Positions 51,296 to 60,157 are shown, counted from the stretch's first letter. The stretch: DNA of 64,000 nt from Gemmobacter sp. (GCF_034676705.1 NZ_JAUCBS010000013.1:1438501-1502500); one strand, 5' to 3'. The notes: generated from the letters alone by a model not told the origin. A program made the numbers and translations.

Positions 51296-51375
51296 GGTGG
51301 CCGACGGGGCAGGGGGGCCAGCCCCCCTCGGCCTTGCGGCCTCACCCCCCGGGGTATTTGGAAAAAGGCAAAGCA
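51296..51375 (+). repeat. Intergenic hairpin/GGGTATTT element, copy g
   Basis: Dyad GGGGGGCC-A-GCCCCCC, then CGGCCTTGCGGCCTCACC, CCCCGGGGTATTTG and GAAAAAGGCAAAG. It sits between mccB and the nitronate monooxygenase gene in the same orientation as transcription. It shares the GGCCTTGCGGCC module with copy h. Confidence 0.8.
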
Positions 51376-51402
51376 CATGTCCGTTGGGTTTGGGAGGCTG
51401 AC

Positions 51403-52350
51403 GTGGCGTTGAAAACCCGGTTTACCGAAGCCTTCGGGCTGGATCATCCTGTCGCCTTGGCGCCGATGGCGGGGGCGGCGGGCGGGGCGCTGGCGGCGGC
51501 GGTGACGCAGGCCGGGGGCCTTGGCCTGCTGGGGGGGGGCTATGGCGATGCCGACTGGACCTTTGGCGAATGGGACCGGGCGGGCAATGCGGCGATCGGC
51601 GTGGGCTTCATCACCTGGCGGCTGACCCCGCAGGTGCTGGAGGTGGCGCTGGCGCGGCGGCCGCGGGCTGTCATGCTGTCCTTCGGGGATCCGGCGCCGT
51701 TTGCGGGAATGGTCCATGCGGCGGGCGTGCCGCTGATCTGCCAGTGCCAGACGCTGGACCATGCCCGCGCCGCGCTGGAGGCTGGTGCGCGGGTGGTGGT
51801 GGCCCAGGGGGGTGAGGCCGGGGGGCATGGCGATACGCGGGGCACCATGACGCTGGTGCCGGAAACCGCCGATCTGCTGGCGGCGCGGTCGCCTGATACC
51901 CTGCTGCTGGCCGCCGGCGGGATTGCCGATGGCCGTGGTCTGGCCGCCGCGCTGATGCTGGGGGCGGATGGGGCGCTGGTGGGCACCCGGTTCTGGGCCG
52001 CGGCCGAGGCGCTGGTGCCGGCCGGGTTCCATGCCGCCGCCGTGGTTGCCGGAGGCGATGCCACCCGGCGCGGCCGGGCGCCCGATGCCGCGCGGCTGCT
52101 GGACTGGCCCGCGCCCTTCACCATCCGCACCCTGCGCAGCGCCTTTACCGAACGCTGGGCCGCCGACCCCGAGGCGCTGCGCAGCGATGCGACCGCGCGC
52201 GATACATGGGCCCAGGCCCAGGCGCGGGGCGATGCGGCCGAGGGCAGCCCAGTGGCAGGCGAGGCGGTGGGCCTGATCCGCGACATTGCCCCCGCTGCCG
52301 AAATCCTTGCCCGTATCAGCGCCGAGGCCGAGCGGCGTCTTTCGCTTTGA
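51403..52350 (+). CDS. Nitronate monooxygenase family protein
   Basis: FMN-dependent TIM-barrel enzyme of the nitronate monooxygenase/2-nitropropane dioxygenase family (315 residues). Recognisable parts are HPVALAPMAGAAGGALAAAV, the flavin-phosphate loops VVAQGGEAGGHGDTRGT and LLAAGGIADGRGLAAAL, and the ALVGTRFWAAAEA segment. The GTG at 51403 is used because GGGAGG lies five to six bases before it and no ATG fits. The C-terminus RRLSL and the stop codon come from intergenic element j. It separates mccB and mccA; a role in leucine catabolism is not evident. Confidence 0.88.
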   Translation: MALKTRFTEAFGLDHPVALAPMAGAAGGALAAAVTQAGGLGLLGGGYGDADWTFGEWDRAGNAAIGVGFITWRLTPQVLEVALARRPRAVMLSFGDPAPFAGMVHAAGVPLICQCQTLDHARAALEAGARVVVAQGGEAGGHGDTRGTMTLVPETADLLAARSPDTLLLAAGGIADGRGLAAALMLGADGALVGTRFWAAAEALVPAGFHAAAVVAGGDATRRGRAPDAARLLDWPAPFTIRTLRSAFTERWAADPEALRSDATARDTWAQAQARGDAAEGSPVAGEAVGLIRDIAPAAEILARISAEAERRLSL

Positions 52351-52380
52351 CACAATATCCAGGGGGTGCTGCGGGGCTGG
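52336..52380 (-). repeat. Intergenic element, copy j, overlapping the end of the nitronate monooxygenase gene
   Basis: Read on the minus strand: CAGCACCCCCTGGATATTG followed by TGTCAAAGCGAAAGACG. The plus-strand complement of the tail, CTTTCGCTTTGA, encodes the last three residues and the stop of the upstream gene. Confidence 0.65.
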
Positions 52381-52421
52381 CCTCCGCTCTGCCCCTGCCC
52401 AACCCGAGCCCGAGGTCTGAC

Positions 52422-54362
52422 ATGTTCCAGAAAATCCTCATCGCCAACCGTGGCGAGATCGCCTGCCGGCTGATCGAGACTGCCCGCAAGCTGGGGGTGG
52501 CGACGGTGGCCGTCTATTCCGATGCCGATGCGGCCGCCCGGCATGTCGCCATGGCCGACGAGGCGGTGCATATCGGCGGGCCGGCGCCTGCCGACAGCTA
52601 TCTGCGTGGCGAGCGGATCATCGCGGCGGCGCTGGCGACGGGGGCGCAGGGCATTCACCCCGGCTATGGCTTCCTGTCGGAGAACCCCGATTTCGTCGAT
52701 GCGGTCACGGCGGCCGGACTGGTGTTCATCGGGCCGTCGGCCGATGCGATCCGCGCCATGGGGCTGAAGGATGCCGCCAAGCGCCTGATGCAGGAGGCCG
52801 GGGTGCCGGTGGTGCCGGGTTATCATGGCGCAAACCAGGATCCCGAGCATTTGGCAGGGGCGGCCGACCAGATCGGCTATCCGGTGCTGATCAAGGCGGT
52901 GGCGGGCGGCGGTGGCAAGGGGATGCGCAAGGTAACCCGGCCGCAGGATTTTGCCGCCGCGCTGGACAGTGCGCAGGGCGAGGCGCGGACCGCCTTTGGC
53001 AATCCGGCCGTGCTGATCGAGAAATATGTCGAAAAGCCCCGGCATATCGAGGTGCAGGTCTTTGGCGATGGCAGCCGGGCGCTGCATCTGTTCGAACGCG
53101 ATTGTTCGTTGCAGCGTCGGCACCAGAAGGTGATCGAGGAGGCGCCGGCGCCGGGCATGACGGCCGAGATGCGCGCAGCGATGGGGGCGGCGGCGGTGCG
53201 GGCGGCCGAGGCGATCGGCTACAAGGGGGCGGGCACGATCGAATTCATCGTCGACAGCAGCCGTGGCCTGCGTCCCGACGGATTCTGGTTCATGGAGATG
53301 AACACCCGGTTGCAGGTGGAACATCCGGTGACCGAGGCGATCACCGGCATCGACCTGGTGGAATGGCAGCTGCGCGTTGCCAGTGGCGAGGCGCTGCCGA
53401 GGACGCAGGAGGATCTGGAGATCCGCGGCCATGCCTTCGAGGCGCGGCTTTATGCCGAGGATGTGCCGGCCGGGTTCCTGCCGGCGACCGGGCGGCTGGA
53501 TCATCTGGCGTTTCCGGCAGGCGTGCGGGCCGACAGCGGTGTGCGGACCGGCGATGCGATCAGCCCCTGGTATGATCCGATGATCGCCAAGGTGATCGTC
53601 CATGGCCCGACCCGGGCGGCGGCGTTGCAGCAACTTGCCGATGCCCTGGCGCGGACCGAGGTGGCGGGGTCGGTGACCAACCTGGCCTTTCTGGGCGCGC
53701 TGGCGCGGCATCCGGGCTTTGCCGCCGGCGATGTCGATACCGGGCTGATCGAGCGCGATCTGGCCGCGCTGGTGGCCGAGCCGGCAGCCGCGCCAGAAGT
53801 GACCGTGGCGGCCGTGCTGGCGGTGGCGGGGCTGTGGGACGGGGCGCCCGTGCTGGGCGGGTTCGCGCTGTGGGCGCCGCTGGAGCGCAGCATTTCCCTG
53901 ATGCGGGGCGAGGTTGCGGTAGAGGCGGTGTTGCGTGTGCAAGGCGCGGATGCGGCCGAGGTGGTGCTGGACGGTGCCGCCCATGCCTGCCGCCGCGTGC
54001 AGGGGCGCTGGTGGATCGACGGGGCGCCATCGCGCGCCCACGTGGTGCTGACGGCGGGCGCGGTGCATGTGTTCGATGGTGGATGCACCAGCTTTGCCCT
54101 GCACGATGCGCTGGCGCGGGATGTGTCGGGCGGGGCGGGCGGCAATATCACGCTGTCGCCGATGCCCGGTCTGGTCAAGGCGGTGTTCGTTGCCGCCGGT
54201 CAGGCGGTGGTGGCCGGGGACCGGCTGGCGGTGCTGGAGGCGATGAAGATGGAACATGTGCTGACTGCTGCCCGCGATGGTGTGGTGGCCGAGGTGCTGG
54301 TGACCGCCGGGGCGCAGGTCGAGGCCGGGGCGGCCCTGATCGCGCTGGAAGCCGAGGCGTAA
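52422..54362 (+). CDS. mccA: Methylcrotonyl-CoA carboxylase, biotin carboxylase/carrier (alpha) subunit
   Basis: Carboxylates biotin with ATP and bicarbonate, then hands CO2 to MccB. The 646-residue protein has the biotin carboxylase domain (KILIANRGEIACRLIETA at the start, the glycine-rich ATP loop AVAGGGGKGMRKV, MEMNTRLQVEHPVTE), a linker and a C-terminal biotinyl domain with the biotin lysine Lys609 in EAMKMEH. The ATG at 52422 is the family start; frames further upstream lie in the previous gene. A 3-hydroxy-3-methylglutaryl-CoA lyase gene, often next, is absent. Confidence 0.95.
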   Translation: MFQKILIANRGEIACRLIETARKLGVATVAVYSDADAAARHVAMADEAVHIGGPAPADSYLRGERIIAAALATGAQGIHPGYGFLSENPDFVDAVTAAGLVFIGPSADAIRAMGLKDAAKRLMQEAGVPVVPGYHGANQDPEHLAGAADQIGYPVLIKAVAGGGGKGMRKVTRPQDFAAALDSAQGEARTAFGNPAVLIEKYVEKPRHIEVQVFGDGSRALHLFERDCSLQRRHQKVIEEAPAPGMTAEMRAAMGAAAVRAAEAIGYKGAGTIEFIVDSSRGLRPDGFWFMEMNTRLQVEHPVTEAITGIDLVEWQLRVASGEALPRTQEDLEIRGHAFEARLYAEDVPAGFLPATGRLDHLAFPAGVRADSGVRTGDAISPWYDPMIAKVIVHGPTRAAALQQLADALARTEVAGSVTNLAFLGALARHPGFAAGDVDTGLIERDLAALVAEPAAAPEVTVAAVLAVAGLWDGAPVLGGFALWAPLERSISLMRGEVAVEAVLRVQGADAAEVVLDGAAHACRRVQGRWWIDGAPSRAHVVLTAGAVHVFDGGCTSFALHDALARDVSGGAGGNITLSPMPGLVKAVFVAAGQAVVAGDRLAVLEAMKMEHVLTAARDGVVAEVLVTAGAQVEAGAALIALEAEA

Positions 54363-54451
54363 CGCTCCCGCAGCCTTGGTGGCGATCCGATGGATCGCGA
54401 CCAGGCTTTGGGCCGGGCGCCGCTGGCGCGGCGGGGCGCCGCACCCCGGGC

Positions 54452-55438
54452 TCAGGCACTGCGGGCCAGCGGCGGGGCGGTTTGCGGCGGATCGACCGCG
54501 GTCTGGCCGACCGGCCGGACGGGCGCTGCCGCAGGTTGCGCGGTATCGCTGGCGGGCGGTGCGGCGCCCATGTCGCGCAGCCGCAGGGCGCGCATGCCGT
54601 GGTGCTGGCCCAACTGGCCCCGGCCCATCGGCTGGCCGCCCGGGCCGCGCAGGGTGATGCCATCCAGCCGGGCACCGGCCAGCGGCAGCACCATGCCGGG
54701 TTCCAGCGCCATGGCCTGCGCCAGGGTCAGGCGGATCTGGCCGATCACCGCCTCGACCGGAACATCGGCACCCATGACTGCGCCGGTCAGCGCGGCCTGC
54801 CAGGCCAGCGCCGTTGCCGGGGTTTCGTCGGCTGGCGGGGCAGGCGCGGGTTTTGGCCCCCGCCCTTCGGCGGGCAGGGCCAGCAGCACGCGCCCCTGCC
54901 GGGCCCCCGCGGCAATATCCAGATCGCACAGCAGCACGCGATAGGGGATGTCATCCAGCAGCAGGCCCAGCGGCCGCGGCTCCTCCAGGAATGAGGCGTA
55001 ACGGAAGCCGGCGGTCCAGCCGAGGTCGGGTGACTGGGCCAGCGCGGTTTCCAGCGCGGCCAGCGCGCCGTCGATCAGCCCGGCGGACATGGTGGCATCG
55101 GTGCGGGTGGGGCGGCGGGGCAGCGGCGGGCTGGCGGTGACGCGGCCGGTCGTCTGCGCCTCGATCACCGAGGCGGTCAGGTCGGGCGACATGGCCAGCA
55201 GGCCCAGCCCGTGCCCCGGCCCTTCCAGCACGGCCAGCAGCGCGCGGTCGGGCAGCATGTCCAGCAGTTCGGCCAGCGACCGCCGGTCATCGCGCAGCGA
55301 TGGCACCGCCAGATCCAGCCCGATGCGGTCGCGCGCCACGCGGGCAAAGGCGGTGCGCCAGGCGCGTGCGCCGGTTTCCGCCCCCTTGTCCGCCTTGCGC
55401 ACGGCGACCTTGCGCCGGAGAATTCCCTGTGCCGACAT
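54452..55438 (-). CDS. SpoA/FliM-FliN family protein (orphan motor-switch-like)
   Basis: A 328-residue protein whose C-terminal part (about residues 200-285: GADVPVEAVIGQIRLTLAQ, LEPGMVLPLAGARLDGITL) is a SpoA domain, as in the flagellar switch proteins FliM and FliN and in type III secretion C-rings. The N-terminal 190 residues are FliM-like at best. Proteins like this are annotated in Rhodobacteraceae as FliM/FliN family motor C-ring proteins. No other flagellar gene is in the window. The ATG at 55438 is chosen over 55450 without strong RBS support. Confidence 0.72.
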   Translation of the reverse strand: MSAQGILRRKVAVRKADKGAETGARAWRTAFARVARDRIGLDLAVPSLRDDRRSLAELLDMLPDRALLAVLEGPGHGLGLLAMSPDLTASVIEAQTTGRVTASPPLPRRPTRTDATMSAGLIDGALAALETALAQSPDLGWTAGFRYASFLEEPRPLGLLLDDIPYRVLLCDLDIAAGARQGRVLLALPAEGRGPKPAPAPPADETPATALAWQAALTGAVMGADVPVEAVIGQIRLTLAQAMALEPGMVLPLAGARLDGITLRGPGGQPMGRGQLGQHHGMRALRLRDMGAAPPASDTAQPAAAPVRPVGQTAVDPPQTAPPLARSA

Positions 55439-55492
55439 GCCCGCCCCCATCGCTTGCCCGGCCAGTCTGCCAGCAGGACATGAACAACAGGT

Positions 55493-58189
55493 TTACGCCC
55501 GCGCCCCTTCCGGCAGCCGCAGCACCGGGGGAAAGGCCACGCGGAACGCGGCACCGCCCTGGCCGGGCAGATAGCTGATGCTGCCGCCCAGGTTCTGCAT
55601 GATCTCGCGGCAGATCGCGAGGCCAAGGCCTGCCCCGCCGGCCTGGGCGGAATCGGTCAGCCGGGCGAATTTTTCAAAGATCAGCGCCTGCGACTGTTTG
55701 GGAATGCCGCGGCCGTTGTCGATGAAATCGACCTGCACCTGCCCGCCCCGCCGCCGCACGGCAATGCGCAGTGCCGGTTCGGGCGCATCGCAATATTTCC
55801 GGGCATTGGAAATGACATTGATGAACACCTGCGTCAGCCGGTCGATGTCGGAGGTCACCATCACCTGTTCGGCCAGCGCATCGCGCTGGATGGCAAAGCT
55901 GCGCTGCGGCCGGATGGATCCCGCCGCCTGCAAGGCGCGGTCCAGCATGTCGTGCAGGCTGAGCGTGCGCAGGCTAAGCTGCACCGTGCCGCTTTCCAGC
56001 ACCGACAGATCCAGCAGGTCATCCAGCAGGCGGGTCAGGCGGATCGCCTCGTCATGGATGATGCCGGCATAGCGGGCGCACAGTTCGGGCGGCACGTCCT
56101 CGTCCATCATGATCTCGGAAAACGCGCGGATCGAGGTCATGGGGGTGCGCAGCTCGTGGCTGATCTGGCTCAGGAAGGCATCCTTCTGCACCGACAGCTG
56201 GGTCAGCTTTTCATTCGCCTCGCGCAGCTGGCGGGCGGTGCGGGTCAGTTCATCCTGCTGCGCCTCCAGCCGGGCGGAATATTCCATGATCTGGGCGGTT
56301 TCATTCGCCACCGCCATCAGATCCTCGACCGAGACCGAGGCGCCGCCGGCGATCTGCGCGATCATCGCATGGGCGGCCGCGGCGCCGATGGACCCCGACA
56401 GGCGGCGTTCCAGATCGTTCATCACGGCGGGGGTGATGTCGGGCAGGTAGCCACCCTTGCCCTGGGCCTGCGCCTGGGCCTGGAAATAGGCCAGCGCCAC
56501 ATCCTCGCCCAGGATGCGCTGCGCCATCACCAGCAGATCCTCGGCCTCGGCCTGGCCGCGGGCCCAGCCGGATGCGGGGCCCGACTGGTCGAACGCCTGC
56601 ACGAAGCGCGCGCCCTGCAACCGTTCCATCGGGCTGGGAAAGGTCAGCAGCGATCCGGCGCAGAACAGCAGGCTGTTCACCGACAGCGACCAGAACATCG
56701 CATGCAGCAAGGGGTCCACGCCGGTGATGCCCATCAGCGCCTCGGGGCGCAGCCAGCCCAGGCCCCAGGGACCGTCGGTGAACACCTGCGGCGGGATCAC
56801 CCCGCCTTGCCCGAAGGATGGCAGATACAGCGTATAGAGCCACAGCCCGAACCCGGCGATCAGCCCCAGCAGTGCGCCGGTGCGGGTGGCGCCGCGCCAG
56901 AACATCGCCCCCAGCATGGCCGGCAATATCTGCGCCACACCGACAAAGGCGATCAACCCGGTTGCCGCCAGCGCCCCCGTCCCGCCGGTCAGCGCGTAAT
57001 AGCCGTATCCCAGCGCCATGATGCCGCCGATGGACAGCCGCCGCGCCAGCAGCACCACGCGGCGCAGGTCGCCGGGCTCGGTTCCCTTGCGTTCGCCAAA
57101 GGCCAGGATCAGCGGCATGACCACATGGTTCGACACCATGGTTGCCAGCGCGATGGCCGCCACGATGACCATGGACGTGGCCGAGGAAAAGCCGCCCAGA
57201 AACGCCAGCATCGCCAGCCCCCCCTGATCCAGCGCCAGGGGCAGGGTCAGCACGAACAGGTCGGGGTTCGATCCGGGGGGCAGCACCTCCAGCCCCACCA
57301 CGGCGATGGGGACGACGAACAGGCTCATGGCGGCCAGATACAGCGGAAAGGCCCAGCTGGCGGTGGACAGGTGGCGTTCGTCGGCGTTTTCCACCACCAG
57401 CACCTGGAACATGCGCGGCAGCGTCAGGATGGCGGCGGCGGACAGAAAGATCAGCCCCGCCCAGCGGCCCGGCACCAGATCCCACCCGGCCAGCGCCGAT
57501 GCGTCGATCCGCGTCACGATGTCGGCCGGGCCATCCGCCACGATCCACACGACGAACACCCCGACAGCGACCAGCGCCACCAGTTTCACCGTGGCCTCGA
57601 TGGCAATGGCCGTCACCACGCCGTGGTGCTGTTCGTTGGCATCCAGCGTGCGGGTGCCGAACAGGATGGTGAACAGCGCCAGCCCCGCCGCCACCCACAA
57701 GGCGGTGGTATCACGGTCGGGCAGGTGCCAGCCATCGGGTGTGTCCGAGGCAAAGACCGAAAACGACAGCGCCACCGATTGCAGCTGCAAGGCGATATAA
57801 GGCGTGGCGCCGGTGACGCAGATCGCCGTCACCACCACGCCCAGCAGGCTGGACTTGCCATAGCGGCTGGAAATCAGGTCGGCGATGGAGGTGATGTGTT
57901 GCGTCTTGGCAATGCGCACCAGCTTGCGCAGCACCATCCACCAGCCCACGAACACCAGCGTGGGGCCAAGATAGATCGTCACGAATTCCAGCCCCGACCG
58001 GGCGGCATAGCCGACGGCGCCATAGAACGTCCAGGCGGTGCAATAGACCGACAGTGACAGCGTATAGACCAGCGGCGATCGCAGCCAGGGCAGGGTGCCG
58101 GCCTGTGCCTTGCGGTCGGCCAGAAAGGCGACGGCGAACAGGACCGCCACATAGGCCAGGCACGACAGCACCAGCAGGTTGAAGGGCAC
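55493..58189 (-). CDS. SSF-type transporter/histidine kinase (CbrA/CrbS-like)
   Basis: An 898-residue sensor kinase with an N-terminal sodium:solute symporter domain of about 13 membrane helices (residues 1 to about 520), a linker domain, a coiled coil (RTARQLREANEKLTQLSVQKD) and a kinase core. The H-box is SHELRTPMTSIRAF with the phospho-histidine at about 678; the N-box VISNARKY, G1 DNGRGIP and G2 GAGLGLAICREI are intact. CbrA and CrbS kinases of this build respond to amino acids, acetate or other small carbon sources. It is encoded four bases after a small membrane protein and downstream of a receiver-only regulator. Confidence 0.9.
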   Translation of the reverse strand: MPFNLLVLSCLAYVAVLFAVAFLADRKAQAGTLPWLRSPLVYTLSLSVYCTAWTFYGAVGYAARSGLEFVTIYLGPTLVFVGWWMVLRKLVRIAKTQHITSIADLISSRYGKSSLLGVVVTAICVTGATPYIALQLQSVALSFSVFASDTPDGWHLPDRDTTALWVAAGLALFTILFGTRTLDANEQHHGVVTAIAIEATVKLVALVAVGVFVVWIVADGPADIVTRIDASALAGWDLVPGRWAGLIFLSAAAILTLPRMFQVLVVENADERHLSTASWAFPLYLAAMSLFVVPIAVVGLEVLPPGSNPDLFVLTLPLALDQGGLAMLAFLGGFSSATSMVIVAAIALATMVSNHVVMPLILAFGERKGTEPGDLRRVVLLARRLSIGGIMALGYGYYALTGGTGALAATGLIAFVGVAQILPAMLGAMFWRGATRTGALLGLIAGFGLWLYTLYLPSFGQGGVIPPQVFTDGPWGLGWLRPEALMGITGVDPLLHAMFWSLSVNSLLFCAGSLLTFPSPMERLQGARFVQAFDQSGPASGWARGQAEAEDLLVMAQRILGEDVALAYFQAQAQAQGKGGYLPDITPAVMNDLERRLSGSIGAAAAHAMIAQIAGGASVSVEDLMAVANETAQIMEYSARLEAQQDELTRTARQLREANEKLTQLSVQKDAFLSQISHELRTPMTSIRAFSEIMMDEDVPPELCARYAGIIHDEAIRLTRLLDDLLDLSVLESGTVQLSLRTLSLHDMLDRALQAAGSIRPQRSFAIQRDALAEQVMVTSDIDRLTQVFINVISNARKYCDAPEPALRIAVRRRGGQVQVDFIDNGRGIPKQSQALIFEKFARLTDSAQAGGAGLGLAICREIMQNLGGSISYLPGQGGAAFRVAFPPVLRLPEGARA

Positions 58190-58193
58190 GGGC

Positions 58194-58460
58194 CTAGCCC
58201 TCGTCCGGGTCGGTGTCGGGCGGGAGTTCGTCCAGCCGGGGCGCCAGCAGGCGGGCCGCCACGATCAGCGCCCCCCACAGCACGAACAGATAGATCCCGT
58301 CGCGCGCGGTGGACCGCGCCCCGCCCGGCCCCGGTTCCCACAGCATCGGCACCAGCATCAGCACCGCGCCCACCACCGGCAGGATCCGCGCGGCATCGCG
58401 CAGGCGCCGGCTGCGGTAGATCGGCGGCGCCACGAACAGCGGCTGGCGCGGTGGCGTCAT
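58194..58460 (-). CDS. Small two-helix membrane protein between regulator and SSF-kinase
   Basis: An 88-residue protein with two hydrophobic segments (ILPVVGAVLMLVPMLW and GIYLFVLWGALIVAARLL) and an acidic tail (DELPPDTDPDEG). The ATG overlaps the response regulator stop (ATGA), and the kinase starts four bases after its stop. Small helical partners are known for some SSF transporters (for example DUF4212 or YhdT types), so it may be a subunit of the kinase; this is inference from position. Confidence 0.72.
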   Translation of the reverse strand: MTPPRQPLFVAPPIYRSRRLRDAARILPVVGAVLMLVPMLWEPGPGGARSTARDGIYLFVLWGALIVAARLLAPRLDELPPDTDPDEG

Positions 58461-58828
58461 GTCTGGCCCAGCAGCGCACGGACCGAGGCCAGAACCTCGG
58501 CATTGGAAAACGGCTTGGCCATGAACCCGCTGGCCCCCGCCGCCTCGGCCAGTTCGCGGTCGCGCCCCTGACCGCGCGCGGTCAGCATCAGCACTGGCAG
58601 TTCCGCCGTGTCCGGTTCGGCCCGCAGGTCGCGCAGGATGTCGTATCCGGTGCGGCCCGGCAGCATGGCATCCAGGATCAGCGCATCGGGCCGTTCGGCG
58701 CGCACAACCTCCATCGCATCGCGCCCCTGATGGTGGCACGACACCCGAAACCCGTCGCGGGTCAGGATGAAGCGGATCGCCTCGGATATGTTCGGCTCGT
58801 CCTCGATAAGGAGCACGTGCTTGCCCAT
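58457..58828 (-). CDS. Single-domain response regulator (receiver only)
   Basis: A 123-residue CheY-like receiver without an output domain. The phosphoacceptor is Asp53 (LILDAMLPG), with the acidic pocket Glu9-Asp10, Thr83 (LMLTAR) and Lys105 (MAKPFS), all in place. Being co-translated with the SSF-kinase operon, it is the likely partner of that kinase, but has to act through protein contacts or a phosphorelay because it lacks a DNA-binding domain. CbrB and CrbR partners in other groups do have one. Confidence 0.92.
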   Translation of the reverse strand: MGKHVLLIEDEPNISEAIRFILTRDGFRVSCHHQGRDAMEVVRAERPDALILDAMLPGRTGYDILRDLRAEPDTAELPVLMLTARGQGRDRELAEAAGASGFMAKPFSNAEVLASVRALLGQT

Positions 58829-58907
58829 CCGTCGGCCTCCCCTCCGTGCGGCTGGCGTGGTGCCATGGGCGACTATTGCCGCAAATCACGCACCTGTCAA
58901 AACCCTG

Positions 58908-59723
58908 TCACGCATCCGGCACCTGCGACAGCAGCGCCAGCGCCTCGGCATGGATGGCGGCATTGGCGGCGGCCAGGATCCGGCCCCCGTTGTGCGCCGG
59001 CCGCCCCTGCCAGTCGGTCACGATGCCGCCCGCCGCCTCGATCACGGCAATGGGGGCGACCACGTCATAGGCTTGCAACCCCGCCTCGACCACCAGGTCG
59101 ATCTGTCCGGCGGCGATCAGGCCATAGGCGTAGCAATCCATGCCATAGCGGGTCAGCCGGCAGCGCCGGGACAGCCGGTGAAAGGCGGCGCCTTCCTCGG
59201 GCGTGCCCACCTCGGGGAAGGTGGTGAAGATGATGGCATCGGCCAGCGGCCGCGCCACGCGGCTGCGCAAGGGCGCCGTGCCCTGCGGCCCGGTCACCCG
59301 CGCATGGCCGGGGGCGCCGATGAACCGTTCGCCAATATAGGGCTGGTCGATGATGCCCAGCACGGCGCCATCGGCATCGGTCAGCCCCACCAGCACCCCC
59401 CAGGTGGGCGTGCCCGACAGATAGGCCCGCGTCCCGTCGATCGGGTCCAGCACCCAGGTCAGGCCCGTGGTGCCCGCCTTGGTCCCGCGTTCCTCGCCCA
59501 GGATGGCATCGTCGGGGCGACGCTCGGCCAGAATGGCGCGCATCGCATCCTCGGACGCGCGGTCGGCCACCGTCACCGGATCGAAACGGTCGGTTTCCTT
59601 GCTGTCGGCGGCCAGATCGGCGCCGCGGAAATGCGCCAGCGTGGCCTTGCGCGCGGCATCGGCCAGTGCCTCGGCCACGGCCAGCAGCTCTGCCACAGTT
59701 TCGGAATTGTATGTGCGGGTCAT
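58908..59723 (-). CDS. hisN: Histidinol-phosphatase, inositol monophosphatase family (HisN)
   Basis: Mg-dependent phosphatase that dephosphorylates histidinol phosphate in histidine synthesis; the family also contains inositol monophosphatases. The 271-residue protein has the motifs VTVADRASE, ILGEERGT, DPIDGTRAYLSG and AYDVVAPIAVIEAAGG, which are all needed for metal and phosphate binding. The HisN assignment follows the close similarity of this group in Alphaproteobacteria; substrate cannot be proven from the sequence. Confidence 0.88.
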   Translation of the reverse strand: MTRTYNSETVAELLAVAEALADAARKATLAHFRGADLAADSKETDRFDPVTVADRASEDAMRAILAERRPDDAILGEERGTKAGTTGLTWVLDPIDGTRAYLSGTPTWGVLVGLTDADGAVLGIIDQPYIGERFIGAPGHARVTGPQGTAPLRSRVARPLADAIIFTTFPEVGTPEEGAAFHRLSRRCRLTRYGMDCYAYGLIAAGQIDLVVEAGLQAYDVVAPIAVIEAAGGIVTDWQGRPAHNGGRILAAANAAIHAEALALLSQVPDA

Positions 59724-59794
59724 CGGGGGCCTCTGGTCCTGATCGTCCCCGCCGCGGCTAGCGCGGCGGGGGCGGGGCGGTCAAGCCCGCGATC

Positions 59795-60157
59795 TCAGGC
59801 CGCCGAGGTATCGGACAGCACGCGCGCCAGATCGAACAGGCGGCGGCGCTGTGCCTCGGGGATGCTGTAATAGGCGCGGATCAGCTCCAGCGCCTCCTTG
59901 TCGCCGACCAGATCGCCGGCGGGACGCGGGGTATCCGCCGCCTCCAGCCCGTCGAAAAAGAAGCTGACCGGCACTTCCATCTCGCGCGCGATGTCGTACA
60001 GTCGCGACGCGCTGACCCGGTTCATGCCGGTTTCGTATTTCTGGATCTGCTGGAACTTGATGCCAACGCGGTCGGCCAGTTGTTGTTGTGTCATCCCCAC
60101 CATCCAGCGGCGGTGACGGATGCGTTTGCCGACATGAGCGTCTACAGGATGCTTCAT
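59795..60157 (-). CDS. XRE-family HTH transcriptional regulator
   Basis: A 120-residue DNA-binding protein. The Cro/CI-type helix-turn-helix covers residues about 9-63 (RIRHRRWMVGMTQQQLADRV, GIKFQQIQKYETGMNRVSASRL). A C-terminal helical part (ALELIRAYYSIPEAQRRRLFDL) probably mediates dimerisation. Good RBS-like AGGGAGAG precedes the ATG at 60157. It is divergent from the quinone oxidoreductase gene; the 328-base gap holds a set of TTGCAAAATGC-type sites that could be its operators. Related alphaproteobacterial regulators of this length include PraR-like proteins, but I cannot assign it. Confidence 0.88.
   Translation of the reverse strand: MKHPVDAHVGKRIRHRRWMVGMTQQQLADRVGIKFQQIQKYETGMNRVSASRLYDIAREMEVPVSFFFDGLEAADTPRPAGDLVGDKEALELIRAYYSIPEAQRRRLFDLARVLSDTSAA

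Noticed and set aside
51540..54929. 1129-codon open frame on the minus strand opposite the nitronate monooxygenase and mccA
   Set aside because: Arg/Pro/His-rich shadow; both plus-strand genes are full length with catalytic motifs.
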